A stretch of DNA of 47,717 bases from an uncultured Bacteroidales bacterium (GTDB taxonomy: Bacteria > Bacteroidota > Bacteroidia > Bacteroidales > Bacteroidaceae), in NCBI GenBank assembly GCA_937914945.1, contig CALGJF010000033.1, positions 1 to 47,717 of the forward strand. Reading direction: 5' to 3'. The notes under the pieces are model-generated. The model made no database searches, was not told the origin of the DNA, and was given only the letters and a program-made list of their open reading frames with translations. Position numbers and translations under genes: made by a program. This document shows positions 15,771-24,048 of this stretch, piece after piece. Position 1 is the first letter of the stretch. Each line of letters starts with the position of its first letter.

Positions 15771-15989
15771 TTATTTTCTTTTTCTTGTTTCTTCTACTGC
15801 CATGGGGTTTGCGCGACGGGCGGCCTTGTCTTGCGACTGTGCGCAACCTATGCCCCTTTTGCGCATATGTTTATTCCCGCCTACATGTGTATTGGGGAAC
15901 TTACCGTTTTTCTTTATTATTATGGTAATGGCCAATAATGCAAAACTGATTGCAATTATTAACAGAGTTAGTAGTAAAGTTTGCCACAT
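15771..15989 (-). CDS. Small conserved membrane protein (KFPNTHVGG type)
   Basis: A 72-aa protein with one N-terminal transmembrane helix (residues about 3-25) and a short basic tail containing KKNGKFPNTHVGGNKHMRKR-like sequence and GIGCAQSQD. I recall the motif pattern G/NGKFPNTH(I/V)G..K.MRKRGI.C.QS.D from small proteins annotated only as membrane or secreted proteins across Bacteroidetes, which supports a real gene despite its size. The invariant-looking Cys, Asn-Thr-His and Lys/Arg residues suggest a binding role, but no function is known to me. It lies just upstream of the OmpH-like gene in the same direction. Confidence 0.75.
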   Translation of the reverse strand: MWQTLLLTLLIIAISFALLAITIIIKKNGKFPNTHVGGNKHMRKRGIGCAQSQDKAARRANPMAVEETRKRK

Positions 15990-16045
15990 TTCAATTATAT
16001 TTGCATAAGGAGCGAATGATTAATCTCATCATTTGCAAAGCAGTT

Positions 16046-16054
16046 GCGAAGATA
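16046..16054 (-). promoter_or_regulatory. -7 element for the small membrane protein gene
   Basis: TATCTTCGC on the minus strand, about 57 bases before the ATG at 15989. No good -33 is seen at the expected distance. Confidence 0.4.
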
Positions 16055-16171
16055 GTTTTTTTTGTCTGTCTTTCCGTTTCTTTGTTTGCAAAAAAGTGGT
16101 AAATAATTCGTTTATTAAAGATATTTTAGAAAGTGAAAAAATAATTTAACAAAATTAAACAGTTTGAAGAT

Positions 16172-17632
16172 ATGGAAAATATGAATTTGGAACCTAAAAA
16201 GGTATTTGATTATTTCTTGCAGTTGTGCAAGATTCCGCATGGTTCAAAGAATGAAGCGCAGATTTCGCAGTTTTTGCAGGATTTTGGTAAGGGCCTTGGG
16301 TTAGAAACTCTTGCCGACGAGGTAGGTAATGTGCTGATTAAGAAACCGGCAACTCCGGGGTATGAAAACCGCAAAACAATTATTTTGCAGGGGCACATGG
16401 ATATGGTGTGCGACAAACGCCCCGATGTGGCGCACGACTTTACCAAGGATGCGATTGAAACCTATGTAGATGGCGAGTGGCTCAAAGCAAAGGGTACAAC
16501 ATTAGGTGCCGATAATGGTATAGGCGTTGCCGCAGGCATGGCTGTTCTTGCCGACGACACAATGAAGCATGGTCCCATTAACTGCCTCTTTACAATTGAT
16601 GAGGAGACCGGCCTCACCGGTGCCGAAAAACTCTCTCCCGACTTTTTGCAGGGTGATATACTCATTAACCTCGATTCCGAGGATGAGGGTGAAATATTCA
16701 TCGGTTGTGCAGGTGGAGTGTGCAATTATGCCACATTCAAACACGCATGGGTGCCTGTTGCCAGCGATATGTTCTTTATGAAGATTGATATTGCCGGGCT
16801 CACAGGTGGCCACTCGGGCGACGATATCGACAAAGGGCGTGCCAATGCCAATAAACTGCTCAACCGTTTCTTGTGCCGTGTTGCCGATAAATATGAGTTC
16901 TATCTCTGCGACATATCGGGTGGCAGCTTGCACAATGCCATTCCCCGCGATGCATCGGCTGTTATAGCTGTTCCTTCGGCCGATAAGGAGTCGGTACGTG
17001 TGGATTTCAATATGTTTGCAGCCGAGGTTCAAGACGAGTATGCTGCCACTGAACCCAATGCCCGTTTTACATTGCAAAGCACCGACCCCGTTACCCGCTG
17101 CATAGACCCTGATGTTACCCGTGGCTTGCTTAAATCTGTTCATGCGGTGTTCAACGGAGTGTTTGCCATGAGTCAGGATATGCCCGGCTTGGTTGAGACT
17201 TCGAGCAATCTGGCATCGATAAAGCGCACAAGCGACAATGCCCTCACAATAACCGCAAGCCAGAGAAGCTCCATCCTATCGGCGCGCGATAATGTGTCGG
17301 CAACGGTGCGCGCAGCCTTTGAACTCGGAGGTGCCACGGTGGAGACAAACGGCGGATATCCGGGTTGGAAACCCAATGTGAAGTCGGAGATTTTGAAGGT
17401 GGCTTGCGATACATACAAGAAAATATTTGGCGGCGATGCCAAGATTCGCGCCATACATGCAGGCTTGGAGTGCGGTCTTTTCTTGGAAAAGGCACCTCAT
17501 TTGGATATGATATCCTTTGGCCCGACAATGCGTGGTGTTCACTCTCCCGACGAGCGTTTGAATATTCCATCGACCGAGCGTTGGTGGCGTCATCTTGTTG
17601 CTGTGCTCGAAAGTGTACCTGTGAAACAATAA
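16172..17632 (+). CDS. pepD: Aminoacyl-histidine dipeptidase (PepD, M20 family)
   Basis: A 486-aa cytoplasmic metallodipeptidase that hydrolyses Xaa-His dipeptides such as carnosine. Visible: QGHMDMVCDK (first metal His with the catalytic Asp two residues later), GTTLGADNGIG (bridging Asp), IDEETGLTGAEKL (catalytic Glu-Glu), LINLDSEDEGEIFIGCAGG, the lid or dimerisation domain (about 200-390), and HAGLECGLF...SFGPTMRGVHSPDERLNI near the C-terminus with the last metal ligands. Length is typical (about 485). The start may be residue 1 or the Met three codons later. It is followed by a 50-base gap and the beta-helix lipoprotein, with no terminator in the gap. Confidence 0.94.
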   Translation: MENMNLEPKKVFDYFLQLCKIPHGSKNEAQISQFLQDFGKGLGLETLADEVGNVLIKKPATPGYENRKTIILQGHMDMVCDKRPDVAHDFTKDAIETYVDGEWLKAKGTTLGADNGIGVAAGMAVLADDTMKHGPINCLFTIDEETGLTGAEKLSPDFLQGDILINLDSEDEGEIFIGCAGGVCNYATFKHAWVPVASDMFFMKIDIAGLTGGHSGDDIDKGRANANKLLNRFLCRVADKYEFYLCDISGGSLHNAIPRDASAVIAVPSADKESVRVDFNMFAAEVQDEYAATEPNARFTLQSTDPVTRCIDPDVTRGLLKSVHAVFNGVFAMSQDMPGLVETSSNLASIKRTSDNALTITASQRSSILSARDNVSATVRAAFELGGATVETNGGYPGWKPNVKSEILKVACDTYKKIFGGDAKIRAIHAGLECGLFLEKAPHLDMISFGPTMRGVHSPDERLNIPSTERWWRHLVAVLESVPVKQ

Positions 17633-17682
17633 ATAATTATTTTCATCGTTTATAATTAGACTTGTGTAAAATTATATAGCAG

Positions 17683-19149
17683 ATGAAATTATTCAAGATA
17701 CTACCTTTTCTCTTTACAATGTCGGTTTTCATCGCTGCATGCAGCGATGAAACCGACTTTTCTTCCGACCCCACGCATCGTCTTACCTTTGCTGCCGAAG
17801 AGATTTCCTTCGACACATTGTTTACCACGGTGCCTTCGTCGCGCAGTGGTATGATGGTGTATAACCGCAACGATAAGGCGTTGCGAATAACAAGCGTGGA
17901 GTTGTTGAGCGGTGGCGACAGCGGTTTCCGTGTGCTTGTAGATGGGCAGTACGGTACATTTATTCAGAATATTGAAATATGGAGTAACGACAGCCTTTAT
18001 GTTTTTGCCGAGCTCACCCCTCCCAAGAATGGTGCCGAGAAACCATTGAAAGTGGAAGACAAATTGCGTTTCACTCTTGAAAGCGGTGTGCAGCAGGAGA
18101 TTGCATTGTCGGCATACGGGCGCGATGTCTCGTTTATGCGTGCCGTTAAGGTAAAGAGCGACTCTCTTATTACAGCAGGGCACTATGTGGTGTACGACAG
18201 CCTTGTGGTTGCCGAGGGTGTTACCCTCACTATTGCCGAGGGGGCTAACCTCTACTTTCATGACAAGGTGCCTATGGTTGTAAGGGGCACGTTGTCGGCA
18301 GTTGGTACAAAAGAGAAACCTATTATATTCCGTGGCGACCGTACCGATAATATGTTCAGTTACCTTCCCTACGATCGTATTCCTGGGCAATGGGATGGCA
18401 TAGTGCTTGCGCCCACAAGCAACGGCAATATGTTTGAGCACTGCGATATACACAGTGCCAACTATGGAATAAAGGTGGAACCTGGCGATGAAACAGCCCA
18501 ACGCATTACCATGAATGCATCGCGCTTGGAGAATTTTTACGGAAATGCTCTTGAACTTGTGCAGGCTCATGCCGATGTTACCAATACACTGCTTGCCAAT
18601 GCCGGCGGGAACTGTGTGAAGGTTGTGGGCGGTAATGTCAATTTTATTCATTGCACAATAGCCAATTTCTTCGTTTACAAGGTGCGCGATGTGGCACTTA
18701 CCCTGCATAACTCATACAGCACAACACCTGCACCTCTCCTTGGTGCCAATTTTATAAACTGTTTGATAACAGGCAGTAAAAAAGACGAGCTAATGGGCTA
18801 TCTTACCGACTTGGGCGAGGAGATGCCATCAGGCAAGAACTACCATTTTGAGAATTCTCTCATTAATACCGTTGTGGGCGACGATGAAAATTTTGTAAAC
18901 GTAACCATTGACGAAAAGGATGTCTCGCCATTTGCCGCAGAGCATTTTGTAACCATCGACCACGATGTGTTCTTATACGATTTTCATTTGACCGACCAAT
19001 CGACAGCGCGCTCAATGGGCTGCGAAACCTTTTTGAACGATGAAAAACTTCGCTACGACAAGGATGGCGTGTTGCGCGAGCCGGGATTTGTAGATGTTGG
19101 TTGCTATCAATATGTCAATGTACCCGATGATGGTGAAACAGAAGAGTGA
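17683..19149 (+). CDS. Parallel beta-helix lipoprotein
   Basis: A 488-aa lipoprotein: signal peptide with lipobox FIAAC (Cys near residue 20), then SDETD, an acidic stretch resembling Bacteroidetes lipoprotein export signals for surface display. Residues about 30-150 look like a beta-sandwich (ITSVELLSGGDSGFRVLVDG), and residues about 165-400 contain right-handed beta-helix repeats typical of NosD/pectate-lyase-like folds (GVTLTIAEGANLYFHDK, GTLSAVGTKEKPIIFRGDR, FEHCDIHSANYGIKV, ADVTNTLLANAGGNCVKV). Conserved in Bacteroidales with unknown role. Its lipobox codons form a near-perfect 37-bp palindrome followed by TTTTTC (see findings). The next gene begins 12 bases after its stop. Confidence 0.85.
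   Translation: MKLFKILPFLFTMSVFIAACSDETDFSSDPTHRLTFAAEEISFDTLFTTVPSSRSGMMVYNRNDKALRITSVELLSGGDSGFRVLVDGQYGTFIQNIEIWSNDSLYVFAELTPPKNGAEKPLKVEDKLRFTLESGVQQEIALSAYGRDVSFMRAVKVKSDSLITAGHYVVYDSLVVAEGVTLTIAEGANLYFHDKVPMVVRGTLSAVGTKEKPIIFRGDRTDNMFSYLPYDRIPGQWDGIVLAPTSNGNMFEHCDIHSANYGIKVEPGDETAQRITMNASRLENFYGNALELVQAHADVTNTLLANAGGNCVKVVGGNVNFIHCTIANFFVYKVRDVALTLHNSYSTTPAPLLGANFINCLITGSKKDELMGYLTDLGEEMPSGKNYHFENSLINTVVGDDENFVNVTIDEKDVSPFAAEHFVTIDHDVFLYDFHLTDQSTARSMGCETFLNDEKLRYDKDGVLREPGFVDVGCYQYVNVPDDGETEE
17721..17757 (+). promoter_or_regulatory. Terminator-like palindrome inside the lipoprotein coding sequence
   Basis: GTCGGTTTTCATCGCTGCA is followed directly by its inverse complement TGCAGCGATGAAACCGAC, with one extra T in the left arm. 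The stem is about 18 bp with a bulge, and TTTTTC follows (17758-17762). It lies 13 codons into the gene at 17683. It could act as an attenuator or as a leaky terminator for pepD transcripts; this is inference. Confidence 0.5.
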
Positions 19150-19161
19150 TAGAGTAGTGCT

Positions 19162-19530
19162 ATGGGAAGAAAAAAGTTTTCAGAACGCGAGATAAAAATC
19201 ATACGCAAACTGCTTGGCAGTAAATTGTCGGGCAGCCGTGGACAGCAAAAAATGGTGCGCCACACCTTGCGCACGGTTTTTGAATTCAATATATCTGATT
19301 TTAACATCCAGGGCAAGGCTTTTGGCCCTACCGACCTTGACGAGTGTGTGCGCCGCGGGCGCATCCAGGTACTCGACGAAGCTACTATAGAGACCATGAA
19401 GGCGCGTTATGCCGAGAAGAAACAGCGCGAGGAGGCGTTGCTTCAAGCCGAGGCGGTTGCCAATGGCGAGGTGGTCGATTGGCAGCAGGTGCTTAAGGAA
19501 TGGAATGATTATTATGGGGTTAATGAATAA
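19162..19530 (+). CDS. Conserved hypothetical protein, basic N-terminus
   Basis: A 122-aa soluble protein with no signal peptide. The N-terminal half is strongly basic (GRKKFSEREIKIIRKLLGSKLSGSRGQQKMVRHTLR), followed by EFNISDFNIQGKAFGPTDLDECVRRGRIQVLDEATIE and a helical, Glu/Ala-rich C-terminus. The basic start and central helix could bind nucleic acid, but I do not recognise a characterised family. It lies 12 bases after the beta-helix lipoprotein gene, probably in the same transcript, and its stop codon is part of the following bidirectional terminator. Confidence 0.75.
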   Translation: MGRKKFSEREIKIIRKLLGSKLSGSRGQQKMVRHTLRTVFEFNISDFNIQGKAFGPTDLDECVRRGRIQVLDEATIETMKARYAEKKQREEALLQAEAVANGEVVDWQQVLKEWNDYYGVNE

Positions 19531-19566
19531 ATAAACCGCCACGGTGATGACTGTGGCGGTTTATTT
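19529..19566. terminator. Bidirectional terminator between the hypothetical gene and rlmH
   Basis: Perfect 14-bp stem AAATAAACCGCCAC / GTGGCGGTTTATTT with a 10-nt loop. It overlaps the stop codon of the plus-strand gene and ends three bases before the rlmH stop. Confidence 0.85.
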
Positions 19567-19569
19567 GTT

Positions 19570-20043
19570 TTATTCGTGATGATAGGGCAGGTGGTTTATG
19601 ATTGTGTATGCACGGTACAGCTGCTCAATGAAAAGCAAGCGTATCATCTGATGCGAGAATGTCATTTTTGAAAGTGAGAGCTTTTCGTGTGCAGCATCAT
19701 AAACCTTTTGCGAGAAACCATAGGGGCCGCCCACCACAAAAACCAACCTTTTTGTGGATATATTCTGCTTGTGTTCTATCCAGGCTGCAAACTCGGTGGA
19801 ACGGTACTCCTTGCCGCCCTCGTCGAGCAACACCACGCGGTCGCCGGCTTGCAGCGCTTTCAGGATATATTCCCCTTCCTGCTCCTTTTGCTGTGCCTCG
19901 CTCAGTTTGCGGGCATTTTTCAGTTCGGGTATTATCTCCATATCAAACTGTGCAAAGTGGCTCACTCTTTGGGTGTAATCCTTTATCCCGGCTATGATGT
20001 TAGAATCTACGGTGCGCCCCACCACAAGTAATGTAATCTTCAT
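19570..20043 (-). CDS. rlmH: 23S rRNA pseudouridine-1915 N3-methyltransferase
   Basis: A 157-aa SPOUT-class methyltransferase that methylates pseudouridine 1915 of helix 69 of 23S rRNA in the assembled 70S ribosome. Visible: MKITLLVVGRT at the N-terminus, LDEGGKEYRSTEFAAWI, the SAM-binding knot FVVGGPYGFSQKV, and the C-terminal LSLSKMTFSHQMIRLLFIEQLYRAYTIINHLPYHHE signature, which also carries the rRNA-contact residues. Length is standard. Single gene, convergent with the 19.2 kb gene and divergent from nadC. Confidence 0.97.
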   Translation of the reverse strand: MKITLLVVGRTVDSNIIAGIKDYTQRVSHFAQFDMEIIPELKNARKLSEAQQKEQEGEYILKALQAGDRVVLLDEGGKEYRSTEFAAWIEHKQNISTKRLVFVVGGPYGFSQKVYDAAHEKLSLSKMTFSHQMIRLLFIEQLYRAYTIINHLPYHHE

Positions 20044-20065
20044 TTTGCTCTGCTTTTTTCTGTCG

Positions 20066-20074
20066 GCGAAGATA
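20066..20074 (-). promoter_or_regulatory. -7 element of rlmH
   Basis: TATCTTCGC on the minus strand, 23 bases before the ATG at 20043; a matching -33 is not obvious. Confidence 0.4.
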
Positions 20075-20136
20075 GTGCTTTTTACTCTAATTTTCTAATT
20101 AATTGCCTGCCGGGTGCAAAACTCTGCCCCTCTTTT

Positions 20137-20168
20137 TTGCAGTAATAATGGGAATTGTCTATCTTCGC
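20137..20168 (+). promoter_or_regulatory. nadC promoter
   Basis: TTG at 20137-20139 (within TTTTTTGC) and TATCTTCGC at 20160-20168, gap exactly 20 bp. It supports the ATG at 20186 as the true start, since the upstream in-frame ATG at 20114 precedes the promoter. Confidence 0.7.
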
Positions 20169-20185
20169 AAAAAATATCATATACT

Positions 20186-21037
20186 ATGAATATTAAAGAC
20201 GAACTTATCGATAAACTTATCGATCTTGCTTTTGCCGAGGATATTGGCGATGGCGACCACACAACCCTCTCATCAATCCCTGCCGATGCAATGGGAAAGA
20301 ATATGTTGCTTATAAAGGAGGATGGCGTTCTTGCCGGCGTGGAGATGGCAAAAAGAATATTTGCCCGCTTTGACAATACATTGCAGGTGGAGGTGCTCAT
20401 TGAAGATGGTGCCGAAGTAAAGAAGGGCGACATAGCCATGTATGTAACAGGTAGTGTGCGCTCGCTGTTGCAAACAGAGCGTCTTATGCTCAATGTAATG
20501 CAGCGTATGAGTGGTATTGCCACAATGACACGCAAGTATGTGCGCCGTTTGGAGGGTACAAACACCCGTGTGCTCGATACTCGCAAAACAACCCCCGGAA
20601 TGCGTATCATGGAGAAAGAGGCTGTGCGTATTGGTGGTGGTGTGAATCACCGCATAGGTCTGTTCGATATGATATTGCTCAAAGATAATCATGTGGATTT
20701 TGCAGGTGGCATAACAGCTGCCATAACTCGCGCGCAAGAGTACTGCAAGGTCAATGGCAAGGATTTGAAAATAGAAATAGAGGTGCGCAACTTTGACGAA
20801 TTGCAGGAGGTGCTCGACCTTGGCGGTGTGCAGCGCATTATGTTCGATAATTTCGACACCGAGAAAACGCGCAAGGCAGTGGAAATGGTTGCCGGCCGTT
20901 ACGAAACAGAGTCGTCGGGTGGTATCACTTTCGATACACTGCGCGATTATGCTCTCTGTGGTGTAGATTATATTTCGGTAGGTGCCCTCACTCACTCTGT
21001 TAAGGGACTCGATATGAGTTTCAAAGCGGTAAAATAG
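20186..21037 (+). CDS. nadC: Nicotinate-nucleotide pyrophosphorylase (carboxylating)
   Basis: A 283-aa type II phosphoribosyltransferase that converts quinolinate and PRPP to nicotinate mononucleotide, CO2 and PPi in de novo NAD synthesis. Visible: DLAFAEDIGDGDHTT at the start, LQTERLMLNVMQRMSGIAT (quinolinate-site region), the DTRKTTPGMRIMEKEAVRIGGGVNHRIGLFD signature, LLKDNH, EIEVRNFDEL, IMFDNF and ESSGGI...YISVGALTHS. The start at 20186 is set by the promoter immediately upstream and by family length. nadA and nadB are not in the window. It ends before a hairpin terminator at 21114. Confidence 0.96.
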   Translation: MNIKDELIDKLIDLAFAEDIGDGDHTTLSSIPADAMGKNMLLIKEDGVLAGVEMAKRIFARFDNTLQVEVLIEDGAEVKKGDIAMYVTGSVRSLLQTERLMLNVMQRMSGIATMTRKYVRRLEGTNTRVLDTRKTTPGMRIMEKEAVRIGGGVNHRIGLFDMILLKDNHVDFAGGITAAITRAQEYCKVNGKDLKIEIEVRNFDELQEVLDLGGVQRIMFDNFDTEKTRKAVEMVAGRYETESSGGITFDTLRDYALCGVDYISVGALTHSVKGLDMSFKAVK

Positions 21038-21113
21038 CCTCTTTTCATTGGCACTTTTTGGCTTTTGGTCGAATTTTGTCGTAATAGAGTGTTCTTTTAG
21101 ATAAAAGTTTGTA

Positions 21114-21145
21114 AATTGCAAGGCAATTTTGATTGCCTTGCAATT
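21114..21145 (+). terminator. Terminator between nadC and the sensor kinase
   Basis: Perfect 14-bp stem AATTGCAAGGCAAT / ATTGCCTTGCAATT with a 4-nt loop, followed by ATTTATTTT. It sits 34 bases before the kinase ATG. Confidence 0.75.
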
Positions 21146-21179
21146 ATTTATTTTAATTAGGAATATTTATTTACGGGGA

Positions 21180-22406
21180 ATGTATAAGGGCAGGGTTGCT
21201 ATAGAGTATATCATATATTTTCTTTTCTGGGTGGCGCTTTTCCTGTCTCCCTTTTGGGGATTTATACTTGGCCACTCCACCTCGGCTGTGGAGTGGGAGC
21301 TTGTTTTTCGTTTCTGGGTATATTTGTTACCTGCCTTTATCTTGTTCTTTGTGAACAATAACCTGCTTATGCCTTTTCTTCTTTTGAACAAAAAGAGGGA
21401 GAGGCATTATTTGCTATACCTTATATGTATAATAGCGTTGGCCTATTTTGGTGCGCTCCTTGTAACATCGGCAAGAGACGATGTGAATGTGCCGCCGCAC
21501 AGGCGCAGTGCCCACATGATGGCTCGCCCCAATGGCGGCATGCCCTCTCGCAAAGCCCCGCGAATGCAGGCATATGCAATATACACCGAGGCGCAGCCCA
21601 CCATACACTCTTTTTTCTGTGAAAACGCGCCACACAATATCAAGATGTCGCCACCCGAGAGGAATATGCCTTTTGCTTTTCTGCACCCCGACAGTGTGCA
21701 GATTCTGCTCATAGTCTTTGTGCTGGCATTTAATATTTGCGTGCGCCTCTTCTTCCTCACATTGCGCAACGACGACCATCTGCGCGAGGTTGAAAAGGAG
21801 AAACTGCGCACCGAACTCGATTACCTGAAATATCAGATAAATCCACATTTTTTCATGAACACACTCAACAATATCCATGCTCTCATTGATATTGATGCAA
21901 GCAGGGCGCAGGAGGCTGTCATAGGTCTTTCAAAAATGATGCGCTATGTGTTGTACGATGCTCATTCGCAGTTGGTATTGCTCCAAAAAGAGATTGAGTT
22001 CATTAACAGCTATGTGGAACTCATGCGGTTGCGTTATACATCGGCACTTAAAATAAAAACCTCGTTCCCGCCTGTTGCCGAGGAGTATTATGTGCCATCA
22101 TTGCTCTTTGTGTCGTTCCTCGAGAATGCCTTTAAGCATGGTGTTTCCCATAATCAAGAATCATCGATAGATGTGGCAGTGTCTGTGGAGAATGAGAGAA
22201 TCCGTTTCTCCTGTTCCAATAGTAGTGCTGGGGAAGGCAACGCCACGCAAGAACGCTCGCACTCGGGTATAGGCATAGATAATGTGCGCAAGCGTCTTTC
22301 GCTCATTTATGGAGAGGATTATTCCCTTGAAATAGAGAAGAACAAAATAAAATTCAGTGTAATATTAAAAATTCCCGCGCAATATGATAAGGTGTATATT
22401 GGTTGA
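21180..22406 (+). CDS. LytS/YehU-type sensor histidine kinase
   Basis: A 408-aa membrane kinase. I chose the ATG at 21180; an earlier start at 21129 would lie in the nadC terminator. About four membrane helices (residues 8-30, 44-68, 77-98, 173-195) flank a loop of about 74 residues between helices 3 and 4. The cytoplasmic part is a His_kinase domain (PF06580 type): LRTELDYLKYQINPHFFMNTLNNIHAL with phospho-accepting His223, an N-box region SFLENAFKHG, and the G-box GIGIDNVRKRL. The loop has 6 Met, 5 His and a Cys. It overlaps the response-regulator gene by 23 bp, so the two are translationally coupled. The signal sensed is unknown. Confidence 0.92.
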   Translation: MYKGRVAIEYIIYFLFWVALFLSPFWGFILGHSTSAVEWELVFRFWVYLLPAFILFFVNNNLLMPFLLLNKKRERHYLLYLICIIALAYFGALLVTSARDDVNVPPHRRSAHMMARPNGGMPSRKAPRMQAYAIYTEAQPTIHSFFCENAPHNIKMSPPERNMPFAFLHPDSVQILLIVFVLAFNICVRLFFLTLRNDDHLREVEKEKLRTELDYLKYQINPHFFMNTLNNIHALIDIDASRAQEAVIGLSKMMRYVLYDAHSQLVLLQKEIEFINSYVELMRLRYTSALKIKTSFPPVAEEYYVPSLLFVSFLENAFKHGVSHNQESSIDVAVSVENERIRFSCSNSSAGEGNATQERSHSGIGIDNVRKRLSLIYGEDYSLEIEKNKIKFSVILKIPAQYDKVYIG

Positions 22407-23124
22407 TGATGAGCCGCTGGCTCTTGTTCAGTTACAGAAGTATGTGGATAGAGTACCATTCCTGCATTGCGTAAAGGCGTGCAGTTGTGCAACAGAGGCC
22501 ATGGAGGTGCTGTCGGCCGAGGAGGTTGATGTTATGTTCGTGGATATAAACATGCCCGATGTAAACGGTCTGCAACTTGTGCGCTCGTTGATGAACACTC
22601 CGTTGGTTGTATTTACAACGGCCTATTCCGAATATGCGATAGATGGCTTTAAGCTCGATGCCATAGATTATCTGCTCAAACCATTCTCTTTTGAGCAGTT
22701 TGTAAAGGCTGCCAACAAGGTGAATGAAATATATGCCCTGCGCCACAAAGCATCGCAGGGTTACAGCGAGGATGGCACCTTATCCGATGATTGCCTCTTT
22801 GTGAAATCGGATTATCGTATGTTGCGCATTCCGATATCAAGTATAAAATACATCGAGAGCATGAGCGAGTATGTGCGCATATATGTTGAAGGGCATAGCA
22901 GGCCCATTGTCTCGCTCATGAGCATGAAGAAGATTGAGGATTTCCTTCCCTCGCACATGTTCATGCGTGTTCATCGCTCGTACCTTGTGAACCTTAACAA
23001 GATTGTAGAGGTGTCGCGCATGCGTATTGTCTATGATGCCGATGTATATGTGCCCATAGGCGATATGTATAAGGATAAATTCTTTGAGTATATTGATAAA
23101 CATTTTGTCGGCAAGAATAGTTGA
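22384..23124 (+). CDS. LytTR-family response regulator
   Basis: A 246-aa response regulator. Receiver domain residues 1-120: acidic pair D8-D9, phospho-accepting Asp54 in MFVDINMPDVNG, T in VFTTAYSEYA, and Lys in YLLKPF. LytTR DNA-binding domain residues about 140-240: FVKSDYRMLRIPISSIKYIESMSEYVRIY, then FMRVHRSYLVNLNKI. It is the partner of the overlapping LytS-type kinase; such pairs usually activate a nearby or unlinked promoter through paired direct repeats. The next gene, guanine deaminase-like, begins 55 bases later and may or may not be a target. Confidence 0.94.
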   Translation: MIRCILVDDEPLALVQLQKYVDRVPFLHCVKACSCATEAMEVLSAEEVDVMFVDINMPDVNGLQLVRSLMNTPLVVFTTAYSEYAIDGFKLDAIDYLLKPFSFEQFVKAANKVNEIYALRHKASQGYSEDGTLSDDCLFVKSDYRMLRIPISSIKYIESMSEYVRIYVEGHSRPIVSLMSMKKIEDFLPSHMFMRVHRSYLVNLNKIVEVSRMRIVYDADVYVPIGDMYKDKFFEYIDKHFVGKNS

Positions 23125-23179
23125 TAAAGTGTGTGGCTCTGGGTTGCCATGTATTACATAACAATTAGGAAATAATGAT

Positions 23180-23647
23180 ATGAGTAACGAAGAATTAATG
23201 CGCCGTGCAATAGACCTGGCTGTGGAGAATGTGAAGAGTGGTGGTGGTCCCTTTGGTGCTGTCATAGCACGCGACGGGCATATAATATCCACAGGGGTAA
23301 ACCGTGTAACGGCCAATAACGACCCCACGGCCCATGCCGAGGTGAGTGCTATACGCGCAGCCTGCACCAAGCTTGGTACATTTAACCTTGAAGGTTGTGT
23401 AATATATACATCATGCGAGCCTTGTCCCATGTGCTTGGGGGCTATCTATTGGGCTCATATAGATAAAATATATTATGGCGCCAACCAACACGATGCTGCC
23501 GCGATAAACTTCGACGATTCGTTTATTTACCGCGAGCTGGAACTTCCCATGAACAAAAGGCGTAAACCGGTGGAGAATCTGTTGCACAACGAAGCCCTTG
23601 CCCCATTTAATCTGTGGCGCGAGAAGGAGGATAAGGTAGTGTATTGA
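23180..23647 (+). CDS. Guanine deaminase-like nucleoside deaminase
   Basis: A 155-aa zinc-dependent cytidine-deaminase-fold enzyme. Zinc and catalytic residues: His52 and Glu54 in the TAHAEVSAI motif, and Cys82/Cys85 in TSCEPCPMCLGAIYWA. Overall sequence and C-terminal tail (FDDSFIYREL..., ending LAPFNLWREKED) resemble B. subtilis GuaD, a domain-swapped guanine deaminase, more than tRNA adenosine deaminase TadA. It would convert guanine to xanthine in purine salvage. It stands as a short gene ended by a 44-bp palindromic terminator whose first base is its own last base. TadA-type activity cannot be excluded from sequence alone. Confidence 0.85.
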   Translation: MSNEELMRRAIDLAVENVKSGGGPFGAVIARDGHIISTGVNRVTANNDPTAHAEVSAIRAACTKLGTFNLEGCVIYTSCEPCPMCLGAIYWAHIDKIYYGANQHDAAAINFDDSFIYRELELPMNKRRKPVENLLHNEALAPFNLWREKEDKVVY

Positions 23648-23690
23648 AATGAAAAAAGGATTGAGCCGCGGCTCAATCCTTTTTTCATTT
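23647..23690. terminator. 44-bp palindromic bidirectional terminator
   Basis: Perfect palindrome centred at 23668/23669 (TTGAGCCGCGGCTCAA core) with A-rich left and T-rich right arms, shared by the convergent deaminase and DUF454 genes. Both genes' stop codons touch it. Confidence 0.9.
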
Positions 23691-24048
23691 ATTTAAGAGT
23701 CTTATAATGCAGTATATGAATGGTTATGCCTGTGGCAAGCAATAGAAAAAGTATGCGTAACCACCACTCATGGGCAATGCCAAATGTGCAATATAGCAGA
23801 GTTGCCCACACGAGCGATACCGATATTACCTTTACGCGTAGCGATATTGCTTTATTCTCTCTGAAATTGCGAATATATGTACCAAGCCTCGGATGGTTCA
23901 TGAGCCACTCATATAGCCGTGGCGAACTGCGAAAATACAATGCGGCCGAAAGCAACAGAAATGGTGTAGTTGGTAGCATAGGCACAAAAATACCAATGAT
24001 GCCAAGTGCCAGCGATAGGCTTCCTAAAAATGCCAAAATATATTTCAT
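23689..24048 (-). CDS. YbaN/DUF454 family inner-membrane protein
   Basis: A 119-aa membrane protein with the DUF454 (YbaN) pattern: an N-terminal helix, then LGIIGIFVPMLPTTPFLLLSAALYFRSSPRLYEWLMNHPRLG, the family signature, followed by two further helices near residues 74-92 and 96-112. Function of the family is unknown. It is a single gene, convergent with the guanine deaminase-like gene. Confidence 0.9.
   Translation of the reverse strand: MKYILAFLGSLSLALGIIGIFVPMLPTTPFLLLSAALYFRSSPRLYEWLMNHPRLGTYIRNFRENKAISLRVKVISVSLVWATLLYCTFGIAHEWWLRILFLLLATGITIHILHYKTLK

Noticed and set aside
17701..18708. A minus-strand frame ending in VGFIAACSDEN, apparently a lipobox
   Set aside because: It arises from the palindrome at 17721-17757, which by symmetry encodes nearly the same residues on both strands; the lipobox would also be at the wrong end of that frame.
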